In this document: in pieces, positions 1 through 9,500 of the stretch | Layout: each line of letters starts with the position of its first letter | Numbering within the stretch: position 1 is the stretch's first letter | Source: Balneolales bacterium ANBcel1 | Lineage (GTDB): Bacteria; Bacteroidota; Rhodothermia; Balneolales; Natronogracilivirgulaceae | Assembly: GCA_029688905.1 (NCBI GenBank) | Contig: JARULB010000002.1 | Span: forward strand, 1 to 64,000 | DNA: 64,000 nt | Reading direction: 5' to 3' | The notes under the pieces: generated by a model | What the model was told of the DNA's origin: nothing | What the model saw: only the letters and a program-made list of their open reading frames with translations | The model's database searches: none | Made by a program: the position numbers and the translations under genes

Positions 1-3000
1 CAGGCTGAAGTCGTAAACATCACCATGGCAGATGATACACTCACCAATGCAGCGTCCGTAGATTTTAAAATCACCTTCAGCCAGCCTGTACGGGTTGAAG
101 ATCTCTCTACTGTAGCCATCAAGACCGGTGGCACAGTGACAACCGACAGTACCGTAACCGTCTCCGATGGAGAAAACCTGGGCTCAATCCATACAATTAC
201 GGTCACAAATATCGCTAACGACGGTGAACTGGGCATTGAAATTGGCACCCGGGCATTTGCGGATTCAAGAGGACTGGCCCTGAAGGCCCCCGCTTCCAGC
301 GGGCAGTATCTCATTGACAACACGCCACCGGCCATTACCGGCACAATTCCGGAAACATCCTCATTCACCGGCAAATCCGCCTTCACAATTGCAATTGCAT
401 TCAGCGAAAAAGTTCAGGACGCAGATCCGTCCGCTCTCTCCATCACTCCGGAAGAGATTGCAGACCCGGAGAAACTGGAGCTGCATGGCGATACACTGCA
501 TCTACCGGTAGAAATCCCCGAACATCTTTTACTGGAACAGGTACCTGTCAAAATCAGTTTTTCAGACGGACTCGTTGTTGACAAGGCCGGTAATACCTAT
601 GCAGGGGCTGATGAATTCACCATAACATATGACGGCCGTCCGCTGACCGTCACGGGCTTTTCTCCTGATATTGAAAATGGGCAGACTACCGCGCGCCAGT
701 TTCAGGTGACACTCGTTTTTTGCAGACCGGTATTTGGATTCGATAAAGGCGATATCCTCATCGATAATGCAAAAATATCCGGATTTGAAGGTGCGGACGG
801 GGATACCGAGTATTTCGTAACGGTAGTTCCTGCTGAAGACGGACCGGTTCGCCTTACGGTTCCTGAAGGCGCTGCGCATGACCATGTAAACAACCCCAAC
901 GAGTCATCCGTAGCGTTTACAGTCCTCTACAGCAAGCCACCAGCGAAAATCACTTTGCTGTTGCCTGAAGATGGAGCTTCGAGGCAACGATTGCAGCCCC
1001 GGTTCAGCTGGCAGCATGAAGACCATGCGGAAACCTATGAACTGCAGCTGGCAAAGAACCCGGATTTCCGGTCAGAGGACCAGGTTATAACCATTGAGAA
1101 CATTCCAGGGCCAGAATTTTCCATGGAAGATCATCTCGGTCACGATCAGACGTGGTACTGGCGGGTTCGCGGAAACAACCATGGAGTCACCGGAGCATGG
1201 TCCGAGACCCGCTCCTTCGCAACCTTGCGAGAAAAACCCGCGCAGGTGATACTGATCGCGCCTGAAGATTCTGCCGGCGCTGTGCAAACAGATCCGGAGC
1301 TGAAATGGAAGGAGACAGCACGCGCCAACAGGTACCGGGTTGAGATCACCGAAAACGACGACTTTGACCATCCGCTCTTTGTTGCGCACGGCATAGCCGC
1401 GACCTCTGTTCCTCTGGAGGACATACTTGAGTCCTATGCCAAATACCAGTGGCGCGTACGTGGGGAGAACGAAGCTGGAAACGGCAGCTGGTCGGTGCCG
1501 GGCGTCTTTGTTACCAAAGCCGATATACCGGAGCTTCTGTTTCCCGCACAAAACGCAACTTTGATCAGTATCGCTCCGCAGCTGTCCTGGGAAACAGCAC
1601 ATCCTGACTCAAAATTTGAACTTCGTCTGGGATCAGATCCACACTTGCGGGAGCAAATCCAGGTTTATCAAATTCAGGCTACACATTTCGAACCAGACAG
1701 CTTGCAAGCCGATACCGACTACTACTGGCAGGTACGCCTGGCCGACCGGTTGACCCACAGTGACTGGAGTGAAATCCGCAGGTTTACGACACGGCCCGAT
1801 CCGGCCGAAGAGAAGGTGGCGGTCACCTTCCAATTTGTTCCGGGAGAATCTGAAAATGGAGAATGGGGCTATTACAACCTGATTGGCTTGCCGGGCAGTC
1901 AGATACTTTTCCTGGATGATATTTTTGGCAAGGAGCAGAGCGGTCATTGGTCTGCATTCATGGAGACGGGAGGCGATGCCGGGTTCCTGGTTCCATTTGA
2001 TCAGGAAAGCAATCGATTCTGCTTCAGGCCAGGAAGAGGGCACTGGATCCATCATGAAGATTCAGTGCGCGTCGAACTTAAGCCGGTTCCTGCCCGGACG
2101 GACAGGGATGATGCTTTTGCCATTGAAGTTCAATCCGGCTGGAATATTATCACCAACCCGTTTACTTCGGCTGTATCCTGGATGGAGATGATGGCATATA
2201 ACGATCTTAACGCGCCGCTTTACGGATATTCCCGGACGTTTGAAAAGCGCGACAGCCTCCAGGCTTTCGAAGGGTTCTATTTTTATAACGATCCGGAGTG
2301 GCAATTGGACAGCCTGAAGGTGCCTTTTGTTACTACGGCCCGAAGGCGGTTCACAGATCCCGGGCAAAAGACCGCTGCAGAGCAACTATCAGAGTATTCC
2401 GGCGAAGGCGCAAACATGGAGCTGCAGGCCCTTTTTGCTGAGGCCGATGACCGTTCGCCTTTTTCCAAAGCAGTGCGTCTGAATTTCGGATCCGGGCATC
2501 AGGATGTTCCCTATCCACCGCTTGATATGACGAGATACGGCCTGGCGCTGGTATCAGGAAATGCTGCTGATATGGATGATATGAGCCCGGGCAAAACGGC
2601 TGATCAAGAGAGGTATGCGATGTCTTCCCAGGAGATATCCGGGCAGAGCGGGTTGGAATTCTCCGGAAGCCAGGAGCTTCTGCTCCGGAGCAGATCAGCT
2701 GCCTATAAGCCCACCGGGGAAAAATTCCTGCTGGAAGTGAAAGCTCCTCGGGGCACCGGGATTGAGTGGAAGGCCCGGTTCCGTGGTATCGGCAACCAGG
2801 CAGTGATCCTTATTCATGACCCTGCTGACGACCGGTTTGTATTGATGGGGTCCGGCGAAACAGCTGGCTGGAAGGTAAAAGAGAGGCACTCCACCTATCA
2901 CGTTTATGTCGGTGACGAAGCGGCAATCATGGATGTGATGGACCGCATGGCACCAGGGGAAATTGTTTTGAAACAGAATTATCCCAATCCGTTCAACCCG

Positions 3001-3219
3001 TCAACGACTATCCGCTATTCAGTTGTGGAAGAGACCGATGTACGGCTGGAAGTATTTGATATCCTGGGTCGGCATGTGCGGACACTTGCCAACGGGGTTC
3101 ATCAAAATGGATGGTATTCGGTTTCATTTGATGGAAGCGGCCTGGCCAGCGGGGTTTATATCTACCGGCTGGTTGCAGGTCCGGAAATCCTGACCGGACA
3201 AATGATGCTCATCAACTAA
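1..3219 (+). CDS. T9SS-exported multidomain Ig/FN3 protein, 5' end missing
   Basis: The reading frame is open from base 1, so the N-terminus and any signal peptide lie outside the window; the ATG at 25 is probably internal. The visible part has bacterial Ig-like beta-sandwich repeats (phrases such as DNTPPAITGTIPETS), then three FN3-like repeats of about 95 residues that each carry a W-x-W-R-V-R-G signature. A GxxLIGLP...GWNIITNPF module follows, matching one seen in other secreted proteins of this window. The last ~80 residues carry [15 protein letters not shown] and end in QMMLIN, a type A T9SS sorting domain. Such proteins are exported across the outer membrane and then anchored or released after the domain is removed. 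No catalytic domain is visible, so an adhesin or surface-structure role is likely, but the missing N-terminus could hold one. Confidence 0.85.
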   Translation, partial: QAEVVNITMADDTLTNAASVDFKITFSQPVRVEDLSTVAIKTGGTVTTDSTVTVSDGENLGSIHTITVTNIANDGELGIEIGTRAFADSRGLALKAPASSGQYLIDNTPPAITGTIPETSSFTGKSAFTIAIAFSEKVQDADPSALSITPEEIADPEKLELHGDTLHLPVEIPEHLLLEQVPVKISFSDGLVVDKAGNTYAGADEFTITYDGRPLTVTGFSPDIENGQTTARQFQVTLVFCRPVFGFDKGDILIDNAKISGFEGADGDTEYFVTVVPAEDGPVRLTVPEGAAHDHVNNPNESSVAFTVLYSKPPAKITLLLPEDGASRQRLQPRFSWQHEDHAETYELQLAKNPDFRSEDQVITIENIPGPEFSMEDHLGHDQTWYWRVRGNNHGVTGAWSETRSFATLREKPAQVILIAPEDSAGAVQTDPELKWKETARANRYRVEITENDDFDHPLFVAHGIAATSVPLEDILESYAKYQWRVRGENEAGNGSWSVPGVFVTKADIPELLFPAQNATLISIAPQLSWETAHPDSKFELRLGSDPHLREQIQVYQIQATHFEPDSLQADTDYYWQVRLADRLTHSDWSEIRRFTTRPDPAEEKVAVTFQFVPGESENGEWGYYNLIGLPGSQILFLDDIFGKEQSGHWSAFMETGGDAGFLVPFDQESNRFCFRPGRGHWIHHEDSVRVELKPVPARTDRDDAFAIEVQSGWNIITNPFTSAVSWMEMMAYNDLNAPLYGYSRTFEKRDSLQAFEGFYFYNDPEWQLDSLKVPFVTTARRRFTDPGQKTAAEQLSEYSGEGANMELQALFAEADDRSPFSKAVRLNFGSGHQDVPYPPLDMTRYGLALVSGNAADMDDMSPGKTADQERYAMSSQEISGQSGLEFSGSQELLLRSRSAAYKPTGEKFLLEVKAPRGTGIEWKARFRGIGNQAVILIHDPADDRFVLMGSGETAGWKVKERHSTYHVYVGDEAAIMDVMDRMAPGEIVLKQNYPNPFNPSTTIRYSVVEETDVRLEVFDILGRHVRTLANGVHQNGWYSVSFDGSGLASGVYIYRLVAGPEILTGQMMLIN

Positions 3220-3395
3220 GGAAGTTTTTCCGATAGGTCTTGCTTAATATACCGGTAGCTCAGGCGCACAAATCCGCAAAAAAGCACATCAAACGGACGG
3301 TACTGTAAAAGTATGTAATGCAAGTTTGCCCGGCGATCTGTTATATTACCATCTTATAACATTTTTTTACCGGATGGGGATCACGAACAGACAGC

Positions 3396-5306
3396 ATGAA
3401 AAAAATCCTGGGCATATCGGCGTTTTATCACGATTCGGCGGCAGCGCTGGTATCCGGCAGCGCTATTGTGGCCGCCGCGCAGGAGGAGCGCTTCACCAGG
3501 TCCAAACACACCGCGGAGTTTCCTGTAAACGCCATCCGCTACTGCCTGGAGGAGGGAGGGCTGACCATCGATGAGCTGGACGCCGTCGTTTTTTACGACA
3601 AGCCGCTGCTCAAATTCGAACGCCTGCTGGAAACCTATTACGCCTTCGCCCCGCGCGGACTCGTTTCTTTTCTCAAGGCTATTCCCCTCTGGCTCCGTGA
3701 AAAAATGTTCCTCAAAAAGATGGTGTATGACGGACTCCGGGAAATCGGGCCGTATGACCTGAAACGGCTGAACCTGCGTTTTACCGAACACCACCTCTCC
3801 CATGCCGCAAGCGCGTTTTATCCGTCACCGTACCCCCGGGCCGCCATTCTGACCATCGACGGCGTCGGCGAATGGGCCACCGCCGCTATCGGGATCGGCG
3901 ACGGCCGCCAAATCACCTTCCTCCGGGAGCTGGAGTTCCCGCACAGCGTCGGTCTGCTCTACAGCGCGTTTACCTACTATCTGGGGTTTCGTGTCAATTC
4001 CGGCGAATACAAACTCATGGGACTGGCACCCTACGGCGATCCGGAATCAGCGCAGGTTCGCGAGTTTATGGATGTCATCACCGGCCGGCTGACAGCCATC
4101 AAGCCGGACGGCTCCCTCTGGATGAACCAGAACTATTTTTCCTACGCTACCGGACTCCGTATGGTCAGGGATCGCAAATGGGAACAACTGTTCGGCTTTC
4201 CACGCCGGGAACCCGACCACGAGATTCTGCAGCACCACTGCAACCTGGCTCTGGCCATCCAGAAAGTGACCGAAGAGATTGTGCTTAAAATGGCCCGTGA
4301 GGCCCGAAAGCTCACCGGCGAGACCCGCCTCTGCATGGCGGGCGGAGTCGCCCTCAACTGTGTGGCCAACGGACTGCTGCTCCGGGAGCGCGTTTTTGAG
4401 GAGGTCTTCATCCAGCCGTGCTCCGGCGATGCGGGAGGGGCGCTTGGCGCGGCCCTGGCTGCAGCTCATCTCTACTACGACATCCCCCTGACATCTGATA
4501 AGCAAGCCCGCAACTCCACCGGATCCAAAACAGAGCAGCAAGGCAGACACCGGGACACCATGGCCGGCGCGTATTTGGGTCCATCGTTCTCCGACAAGGA
4601 GATCATCCGCATGCTGCGTCATGCAAAGGCGGTTTACCGGCATGTAGCCGACTTCGACGAGCTGGCGGATCTCGTGGCGCGGGATCTGGCCGACGGAAAG
4701 GTGGCGGGATGGTTCCAGGGACGGATGGAATACGGTCCGCGGGCCCTGGGCAACCGAAGCATACTCGCCGACGCCCGCAACCCCGAAATGCAGAAAAAGC
4801 TGAATCTGAAAATCAAATTCCGGGAAGGGTTCCGGCCGTTCGCCCCCTCGGTACCGGCGGAGGATGCCGGTGAGTATTTTGATCTTTCTGCGGATTCCCC
4901 CTACATGCTGTTCACCGCGCCTGTCAGGGAGCAGCACCGGATCCCGGTACCGGACGATTATCACCAAAAGCCGCTCAACGAGAAGCTCTACCATCCCCGA
5001 AGCAATCTGCAGGCCATCACACATGTGGATTTCTCCGCCCGCATTCAGACCGTCCACGAAGAGACCAATCCGCGATTTGCCGCCCTGCTGCGGTCATTCA
5101 AAAAACTTACCGGTTGCGCGCTGCTGGTCAATACCAGTTTCAATGTAAGGGGAGAGCCGATCGTCTGCACTCCGGAGGATGCCTGGCGCTGTTTCATGGG
5201 CACCGACATGGACCTGCTCGTAATCGGCAACTTCCTGATGTACAAAACGGAACAACCCGATCACGCCAACCGTGAAAAATGGCGCAGAGCCTATGCGCCG
5301 GATTAG
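3396..5306 (+). CDS. Carbamoyltransferase, NodU/CmcH/SxtI family
   Basis: 636 residues, the usual length for the family that transfers a carbamoyl group from carbamoyl phosphate to a hydroxyl or amine through a carbamoyl-adenylate. The N-terminal Kae1-like/ASKHA part starts ILGISAFYHDSAAAL, has the metal-binding HHLSHAASAFYPSP segment and GGVALNCVANG. The C-terminal YrdC-like part has EYGPRALGNRS, REGFRPFAPS and NTSFNVRGEPIV. All of these are family hallmarks, so the enzyme looks intact. The two genes after it encode a DUF5989 protein and an SxtJ-like membrane protein, a trio resembling sxtI-sxtK-sxtJ of saxitoxin clusters. Here no toxin genes are near, so the acceptor is unknown; a glycan or lipid-linked sugar is a reasonable guess. 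The ATG start fits the conserved N-terminus. Confidence 0.92.
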   Translation: MKKILGISAFYHDSAAALVSGSAIVAAAQEERFTRSKHTAEFPVNAIRYCLEEGGLTIDELDAVVFYDKPLLKFERLLETYYAFAPRGLVSFLKAIPLWLREKMFLKKMVYDGLREIGPYDLKRLNLRFTEHHLSHAASAFYPSPYPRAAILTIDGVGEWATAAIGIGDGRQITFLRELEFPHSVGLLYSAFTYYLGFRVNSGEYKLMGLAPYGDPESAQVREFMDVITGRLTAIKPDGSLWMNQNYFSYATGLRMVRDRKWEQLFGFPRREPDHEILQHHCNLALAIQKVTEEIVLKMAREARKLTGETRLCMAGGVALNCVANGLLLRERVFEEVFIQPCSGDAGGALGAALAAAHLYYDIPLTSDKQARNSTGSKTEQQGRHRDTMAGAYLGPSFSDKEIIRMLRHAKAVYRHVADFDELADLVARDLADGKVAGWFQGRMEYGPRALGNRSILADARNPEMQKKLNLKIKFREGFRPFAPSVPAEDAGEYFDLSADSPYMLFTAPVREQHRIPVPDDYHQKPLNEKLYHPRSNLQAITHVDFSARIQTVHEETNPRFAALLRSFKKLTGCALLVNTSFNVRGEPIVCTPEDAWRCFMGTDMDLLVIGNFLMYKTEQPDHANREKWRRAYAPD

Positions 5307-5352
5307 GTGCTGTTTGCAAAAATTACAACAATAAACGTTTAAAGAAGGGAAT

Positions 5353-5502
5353 ATGGAATATATATCGGATCTGTGGTACTTCATGAAGGAGCGGAAGAAA
5401 TTCTGGCTGGCTCCGATCATCATTGTCATTCTGTTGCTGGGCCTGCTGATCGTGTTCGGGGGCAACAGTCCGATCGCGCCGTTTATCTATTCCATTTTTT
5501 AG
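5353..5502 (+). CDS. Small DUF5989/SxtK-like membrane protein
   Basis: A 49-residue protein beginning MEYISDLWYFMKERKKFW, then one hydrophobic helix (IIIVILLLGLLIVF) and ending with a PIAPFIYSIF tail. This layout, a short cytoplasmic 'W-x-F-[ML]-x-x-R-K-K-x-W' head plus one helix, is typical of DUF5989. In other bacteria these tiny proteins accompany carbamoyltransferases and SxtJ-family membrane proteins, exactly as here: the gene lies 46 bases after the carbamoyltransferase stop and 20 bases before the next start. Its function is unknown; it may anchor the carbamoyltransferase to the membrane. It is short enough to be missed by automatic calling. Confidence 0.8.
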   Translation: MEYISDLWYFMKERKKFWLAPIIIVILLLGLLIVFGGNSPIAPFIYSIF

Positions 5503-5522
5503 GAAACCTGACCGGACTCCAT

Positions 5523-5891
5523 ATGAACCCCAAAACTCCGGACTCGCAGCGAACGGTACACACCATTACCATCGGGTTTCTGGTGATTTACCTCATCACA
5601 GGCTGGCAGTGGACCGTACTTGCGGCCGTTGCCGTCGGTGTGGCGGGCCTGTTTTCCAAATACCTTGCCGGACTCATCCACCGGGGCTGGATGCTCCTGG
5701 CCCGGCTGCTGGGGTATGTCGTTCCCAACATCATCCTGACACTTGTCTTCTATCTGGTGCTGCTGCCTGTGGCATTGCTGGCACGCCTTTTCCGGAAAGA
5801 GCCGCCGGTTGTTCTTGACAACAGAGCGGACAGCATGTTCCGTCGGGTGGAGAAAACATTCGGCAAAGAAGACTTCATAAACCCGTGGTGA
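5523..5891 (+). CDS. SxtJ-like integral membrane protein
   Basis: 122 residues from the ATG at 5523 (MNPKTPDSQRTVHTITIGF). Two or three hydrophobic stretches are visible at about residues 16-45 and 60-90, followed by a charged tail that ends GKEDFINPW. Small membrane proteins of this form, with a conserved W-x-x-[FL]-[AG] membrane part and a '[FY]-x-x-P-W' C-terminus, are annotated as the SxtJ family and are found with carbamoyltransferases and DUF5989 proteins. The frame is open further upstream, but that part overlaps the DUF5989 gene and does not look like protein. Function unknown; the gene set suggests a membrane-bound carbamoylation unit. Confidence 0.7.
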   Translation: MNPKTPDSQRTVHTITIGFLVIYLITGWQWTVLAAVAVGVAGLFSKYLAGLIHRGWMLLARLLGYVVPNIILTLVFYLVLLPVALLARLFRKEPPVVLDNRADSMFRRVEKTFGKEDFINPW

Positions 5892-5916
5892 GGCCACGGC
5901 CGATATAGGCTAACCG

Positions 5917-7884
5917 ATGGCAAAAAAAGAACATCACAAGAAAAAGCAGGGTGGAAAGCGGGCAGAGCGCAAAACGTTGACGCGCGGGAAGAAAGTGGCG
6001 TTTACCCTCGTTACCATCTGCATTCCGCTTCTTTTTTTCGGCATCCTTGAGGGATCTCTGCGTTTGGCCGGGTACGGCGGCGAAACCGGTCTGTTTATCA
6101 AACCGGATCGGCACCAGGGCCGGTACGTGCAGCTTAATCCCCACTATCACGAGAAGTTTTTTCACCGGACAACCACGTTCACCGCCGGCAGGGGCAGTGT
6201 CTTTCTGGCCGAGAAGCCGGACAACGGGTTTCGCGTCTTTGTTCTGGGAGCATCGACCACCGAGGGGTTTCCGTACGGTTTTAATGGCGGTTTTCCACTG
6301 GTGATCCAGGATATGCTCGAGGATGTGCTTCCCGGTCGCCATGTGGAGGTCGTCAATCTCGGCATTACGGCTACCAACACCTACACGTTGTACGATCAGG
6401 CCCGTGAAATCATCAGACACGAGCCCGACGCCATCTTCATATACTCGGGTCAGAATGAATTTTACGGCGCGCTCGGCATCGCGTCGGCGGAAAACATCGG
6501 GCGTTTTCCCGGATTCGTACGTTTCAACCTCCGTCTCTACCGGTACCGGACCTTTCTCATGCTCCGGGACGCGATGGGATGGGTATCGGGTCAGGCCGGC
6601 CGGCTTTCCGGCGAGAGTGACGAAGAGCACGGTACCCTGATGCAGCGCATGGCACAGCGTCATGCCATCCCCCTGGACAGCCGCCTGTTCGAGGCGGGCA
6701 AACGGCAATATGCCGGCAACCTCGACGCCATCCTGAGCACCTTCGGGAAGCGGGATATCCCGGTTTTCCTCTCCAGTCTGGTCAGTAACCTGAAAGACCA
6801 TCCGCCTTTTTATTCGGTCGGAGCCGAAGGACATCCGCCGGCCGCGGAGGTGTTTGCCGGTGCCGGGGAAGCGTATGACGAAGGCCGGTACGGCGAGGCG
6901 CTTGAAGCGTACCGCCATGCCCGTGATCTGGACGCGCTCCGGTTCCGTGCCCCGGCCGCTTTCAACGATATCGTTCGCCGGCAGGCCGACCGCCACGGTG
7001 CCCGGTATGTTCCGATGAAGGAGCGGATGAGCGAACATGCGGAGAACGGAATCATCGGATTCGATCTGATGCTGGAGCACCTGCATCCGAACCGCGAAGG
7101 ATACGCCCTGATGGCCGAAATCTTTGTCGAACAACTGCTGAAAGCAGGGCTGCCCGGACTCCGGCCCGACCGCAGCCGCCTCGGAACAGCCGACCATTAC
7201 CGGCGTGCCATGTATCACACCGAGCTGGACGAGAATATCGTGCGGCACCGGGTTCTGATGCTCACCCACAGCTGGCCGTTTGTGGATACGGTGGATCCGG
7301 CCGGATATCCGGCTAATTATGTCCCGGAGAATTTCGCAGACCAGCTGGCATTCCGTCATGTGCGGGAGGAGATGGAGTGGCATCAGGCAAAAACGGAGAT
7401 GGCCCAATGGCATTTGGATAACGGCAGGCACAACGACGCCCTCGACGAAATGCGCGGAATCATCCGGGTGGTTCCCTATGAAGCCGATCCATATGAACTT
7501 GCCGCGCGTATGGCGGTGGAAGCGGAGCTGCTCGATGAAGCCGCCGACTTTCTGGAGGAGGCGTATCGTATCCGCCCGTCCCATTATGCTGTCCGTACGC
7601 TTGGCTGGGTTGAGGCGACCCGCGGGAACAGCCGGCGGGGAGCGGAGCTGCTGGAAGAGGCCTGGCGCAGGGATCGCTCCGACCATGCAAGTCTGTATCG
7701 CGCCTCGGTAGCGCATGCCGCTGCCGAACAATTCGACAGGGCGGTGGAGCTGGCCGATCAGCTGGCAGCCATCAACCCCCAATTTCCAAATCTGGAGCAA
7801 TGGCGCGGCCACCTGAGCCATATTATGTCGGTGCGAGCGGAACGGCAAGCGTCGGCGCGGTCCGCAAACGGGCAGGAGCCGTAA
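5917..7884 (+). CDS. Membrane-anchored SGNH/GDSL hydrolase-like protein with C-terminal TPRs
   Basis: 655 residues. A Lys/Arg-rich N-terminus precedes one transmembrane helix (about residues 28-46, VAFTLVTICIPLLFFGIL). The next part is an SGNH-like domain: GASTTEGFPY would be block I, NLGITATNTYTLY block II-like, IYSGQNEFYG block III with the Asn, and EHLHPNREGY the final Asp/His block. In block I the usual GDS is GAS, as in many AlgX/AlgJ-like or DUF-type SGNH proteins. From about residue 480 there are helical TPR-like repeats. The gene starts 25 bases after the SxtJ-like gene and probably shares its transcript. Family members add or remove acyl groups on sugars; a role on the same substrate as the carbamoyltransferase is an inference. 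Confidence 0.75.
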   Translation: MAKKEHHKKKQGGKRAERKTLTRGKKVAFTLVTICIPLLFFGILEGSLRLAGYGGETGLFIKPDRHQGRYVQLNPHYHEKFFHRTTTFTAGRGSVFLAEKPDNGFRVFVLGASTTEGFPYGFNGGFPLVIQDMLEDVLPGRHVEVVNLGITATNTYTLYDQAREIIRHEPDAIFIYSGQNEFYGALGIASAENIGRFPGFVRFNLRLYRYRTFLMLRDAMGWVSGQAGRLSGESDEEHGTLMQRMAQRHAIPLDSRLFEAGKRQYAGNLDAILSTFGKRDIPVFLSSLVSNLKDHPPFYSVGAEGHPPAAEVFAGAGEAYDEGRYGEALEAYRHARDLDALRFRAPAAFNDIVRRQADRHGARYVPMKERMSEHAENGIIGFDLMLEHLHPNREGYALMAEIFVEQLLKAGLPGLRPDRSRLGTADHYRRAMYHTELDENIVRHRVLMLTHSWPFVDTVDPAGYPANYVPENFADQLAFRHVREEMEWHQAKTEMAQWHLDNGRHNDALDEMRGIIRVVPYEADPYELAARMAVEAELLDEAADFLEEAYRIRPSHYAVRTLGWVEATRGNSRRGAELLEEAWRRDRSDHASLYRASVAHAAAEQFDRAVELADQLAAINPQFPNLEQWRGHLSHIMSVRAERQASARSANGQEP

Positions 7885-7926
7885 CGAGACGGGCCGGGTG
7901 AAAGCGAAAAACCGGCAAATACGCCG

Positions 7927-9402
7927 CTACAGGGATTCGGCCTCCTGATACCGGCGGCACAGGGAGGCCATATGGAGAATCTGCTCCTCATCGTCGAGGA
8001 TGCGCGGCATTTTGGTCTGCGCATGCAGCGCCTGATGGGTTTCTCTCCACTCGTGAAGAGCATCCTTGGAGAGGTTGAATATCACCGGAGGGTGGATTCC
8101 CATGCTGGTGCGGCGGTTTTTGTAGTGGCGGTTGAGTTCCCCCAGGTTTTCATCCAGTTGTTTCGTGAAAGAGGCGATATCATCTGGTTTACGCACCCAC
8201 TGCACAAACCAGAAATGGCGCGGGGCGCCGATGTCATCATCGATAAGGCCGCCCATGGTAAACACGGAGAATTCGGCTCCGGCCTGCTCCGCCGTCTTTT
8301 CCAGGGCTTTTTGCGCCTCGTGGGATTCAACGGCCTCTCCGAACCGGTCAAAAATTTCCGAAACCCGGCCTACCACCTGAATCCGGGGCTGGTCGAGGTC
8401 GGTAAACTCGATCACATCGTTGATCATATAGCGCCAGAGTCCGGAGTTGCTGCTCACGACAAGCGAGTAGGGGACTCCCTTCTCGACCTCCCAGGTCGGT
8501 ACCGTTTTTTGACGCGCCAGGTCGTCCTTGTGTTCCTTGGGATTGGGGATCCACTCGTAAAACACGCCGTTGTCAACGATCAGCCGGAGGTCGGTGCGTT
8601 TCAGGTCGTCACTGAAAGCAAAATAGGATTCGGAAGCGCCGTAATTTTCGATATAGTCCATGTTCAGCCCGTCAAGCAGCTTGTTGAAATGGGGGCGATA
8701 GGTATTCAGCGCTTCGCCGCCGCAGATAAGCAGTCGCAGGTTGGGCCAGATTTCACGGATATACTGCTTGCCGGTGATCTCCAGGGCCCGTTGAAAAAAG
8801 CGCAGGGCCCAGGAGGGGATCGCCACAATTTTGCGGATGTCGGCTTTAACCGCCTTTTCCAGGGTACGGTCAAACTTTTCTGTCCACTCCTCCTGGATCA
8901 TGGTGCGGGGTGAGCGGACCTGGAACATCGAGAGCCAGCCCGGCGACAATTTGGCAAGGTACGCGCTGATTTCCCCGATACGGATGTTAGACCTCGGTTC
9001 CAACCGCTCAATATTGCCGGGAAGGCTTACATGGCTTCCCAGGAAAAAATGAAGAAAGTTGGGTTTCTGGCGAAAGTAGGAGATGATCACCTTGCGCATG
9101 AACCGCTGGTCGCTGCGCAATCGGTCTTCGCTCAGCGGGATGTGCTTCCCTTTGCCGGTGGTTCCGGCAGAGACGGCGAAATTCTGGATCCTGGCCGGCC
9201 ACAGCAGGTTTTGCTCCCCGTTTTTCAGGCGTTCAATGTAGGGCTCGACATCATCGTACGTACTGAGCGGTACTTGCTGAGAATACTCTTCAAAGCCTTT
9301 CATGGAAGAAAAGCCGAATCGTTTGCCGTATTCCGTGCGTGCGCCTTTCCGGAGCATGTGGGACAATACTTTCTTCTGGGCCGCTTCAACAGATCTGGAC
9401 AT
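7927..9402 (-). CDS. GH3-family acyl-adenylate-forming enzyme
   Basis: 491 residues. The protein matches bacterial members of the GH3 auxin-responsive promoter family, which share the ANL adenylating fold and join carboxylic acids to amines. Visible marks are a Ser/Gly/Thr-rich nucleotide loop (FAVSAGTTGKGKHIPL, about residues 92-107), LLICGGEALNTYRPHF, the YGASESYFAF segment and the C-terminal hinge VVGRVSEIFDRFGE. These proteins are common in Bacteroidota, where their substrate has not been settled. It lies 43 bases from the convergent SGNH gene and its ATG start (MSRSVEAAQKK) is just past the citrate synthase terminator, so it has its own promoter or depends on read-through. Confidence 0.88.
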   Translation of the reverse strand: MSRSVEAAQKKVLSHMLRKGARTEYGKRFGFSSMKGFEEYSQQVPLSTYDDVEPYIERLKNGEQNLLWPARIQNFAVSAGTTGKGKHIPLSEDRLRSDQRFMRKVIISYFRQKPNFLHFFLGSHVSLPGNIERLEPRSNIRIGEISAYLAKLSPGWLSMFQVRSPRTMIQEEWTEKFDRTLEKAVKADIRKIVAIPSWALRFFQRALEITGKQYIREIWPNLRLLICGGEALNTYRPHFNKLLDGLNMDYIENYGASESYFAFSDDLKRTDLRLIVDNGVFYEWIPNPKEHKDDLARQKTVPTWEVEKGVPYSLVVSSNSGLWRYMINDVIEFTDLDQPRIQVVGRVSEIFDRFGEAVESHEAQKALEKTAEQAGAEFSVFTMGGLIDDDIGAPRHFWFVQWVRKPDDIASFTKQLDENLGELNRHYKNRRTSMGIHPPVIFNLSKDALHEWRETHQALHAQTKMPRILDDEEQILHMASLCRRYQEAESL

Positions 9403-9421
9403 ACGCTGATGAAATAAAACA

Positions 9422-9467
9422 AGTCAGGCTGGTGAAACAGGGTGACGCACCGTTTCCCGGCCTGACT
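9422..9467 (-). terminator. Rho-independent terminator of citrate synthase
   Basis: AGTCAGGC at 9422-9429 pairs with GCCTGACT at 9460-9467, and inside it GAAAC/GTTTC and GTG/CAC extend the stem. Read on the minus strand the hairpin is followed by TTGTTTTATTT. It lies 33 bases past the citrate synthase stop codon and before the GH3 gene. Confidence 0.8.
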
Positions 9468-9500
9468 CATTAGTGCAATTATGGTGAAACAGATAGAAAA

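Noticed and set aside
5875-7848. A 657-codon antisense frame opposite the SGNH/TPR gene
   Set aside because: The sense strand has clear SGNH blocks and a membrane anchor; the antisense protein matches nothing.
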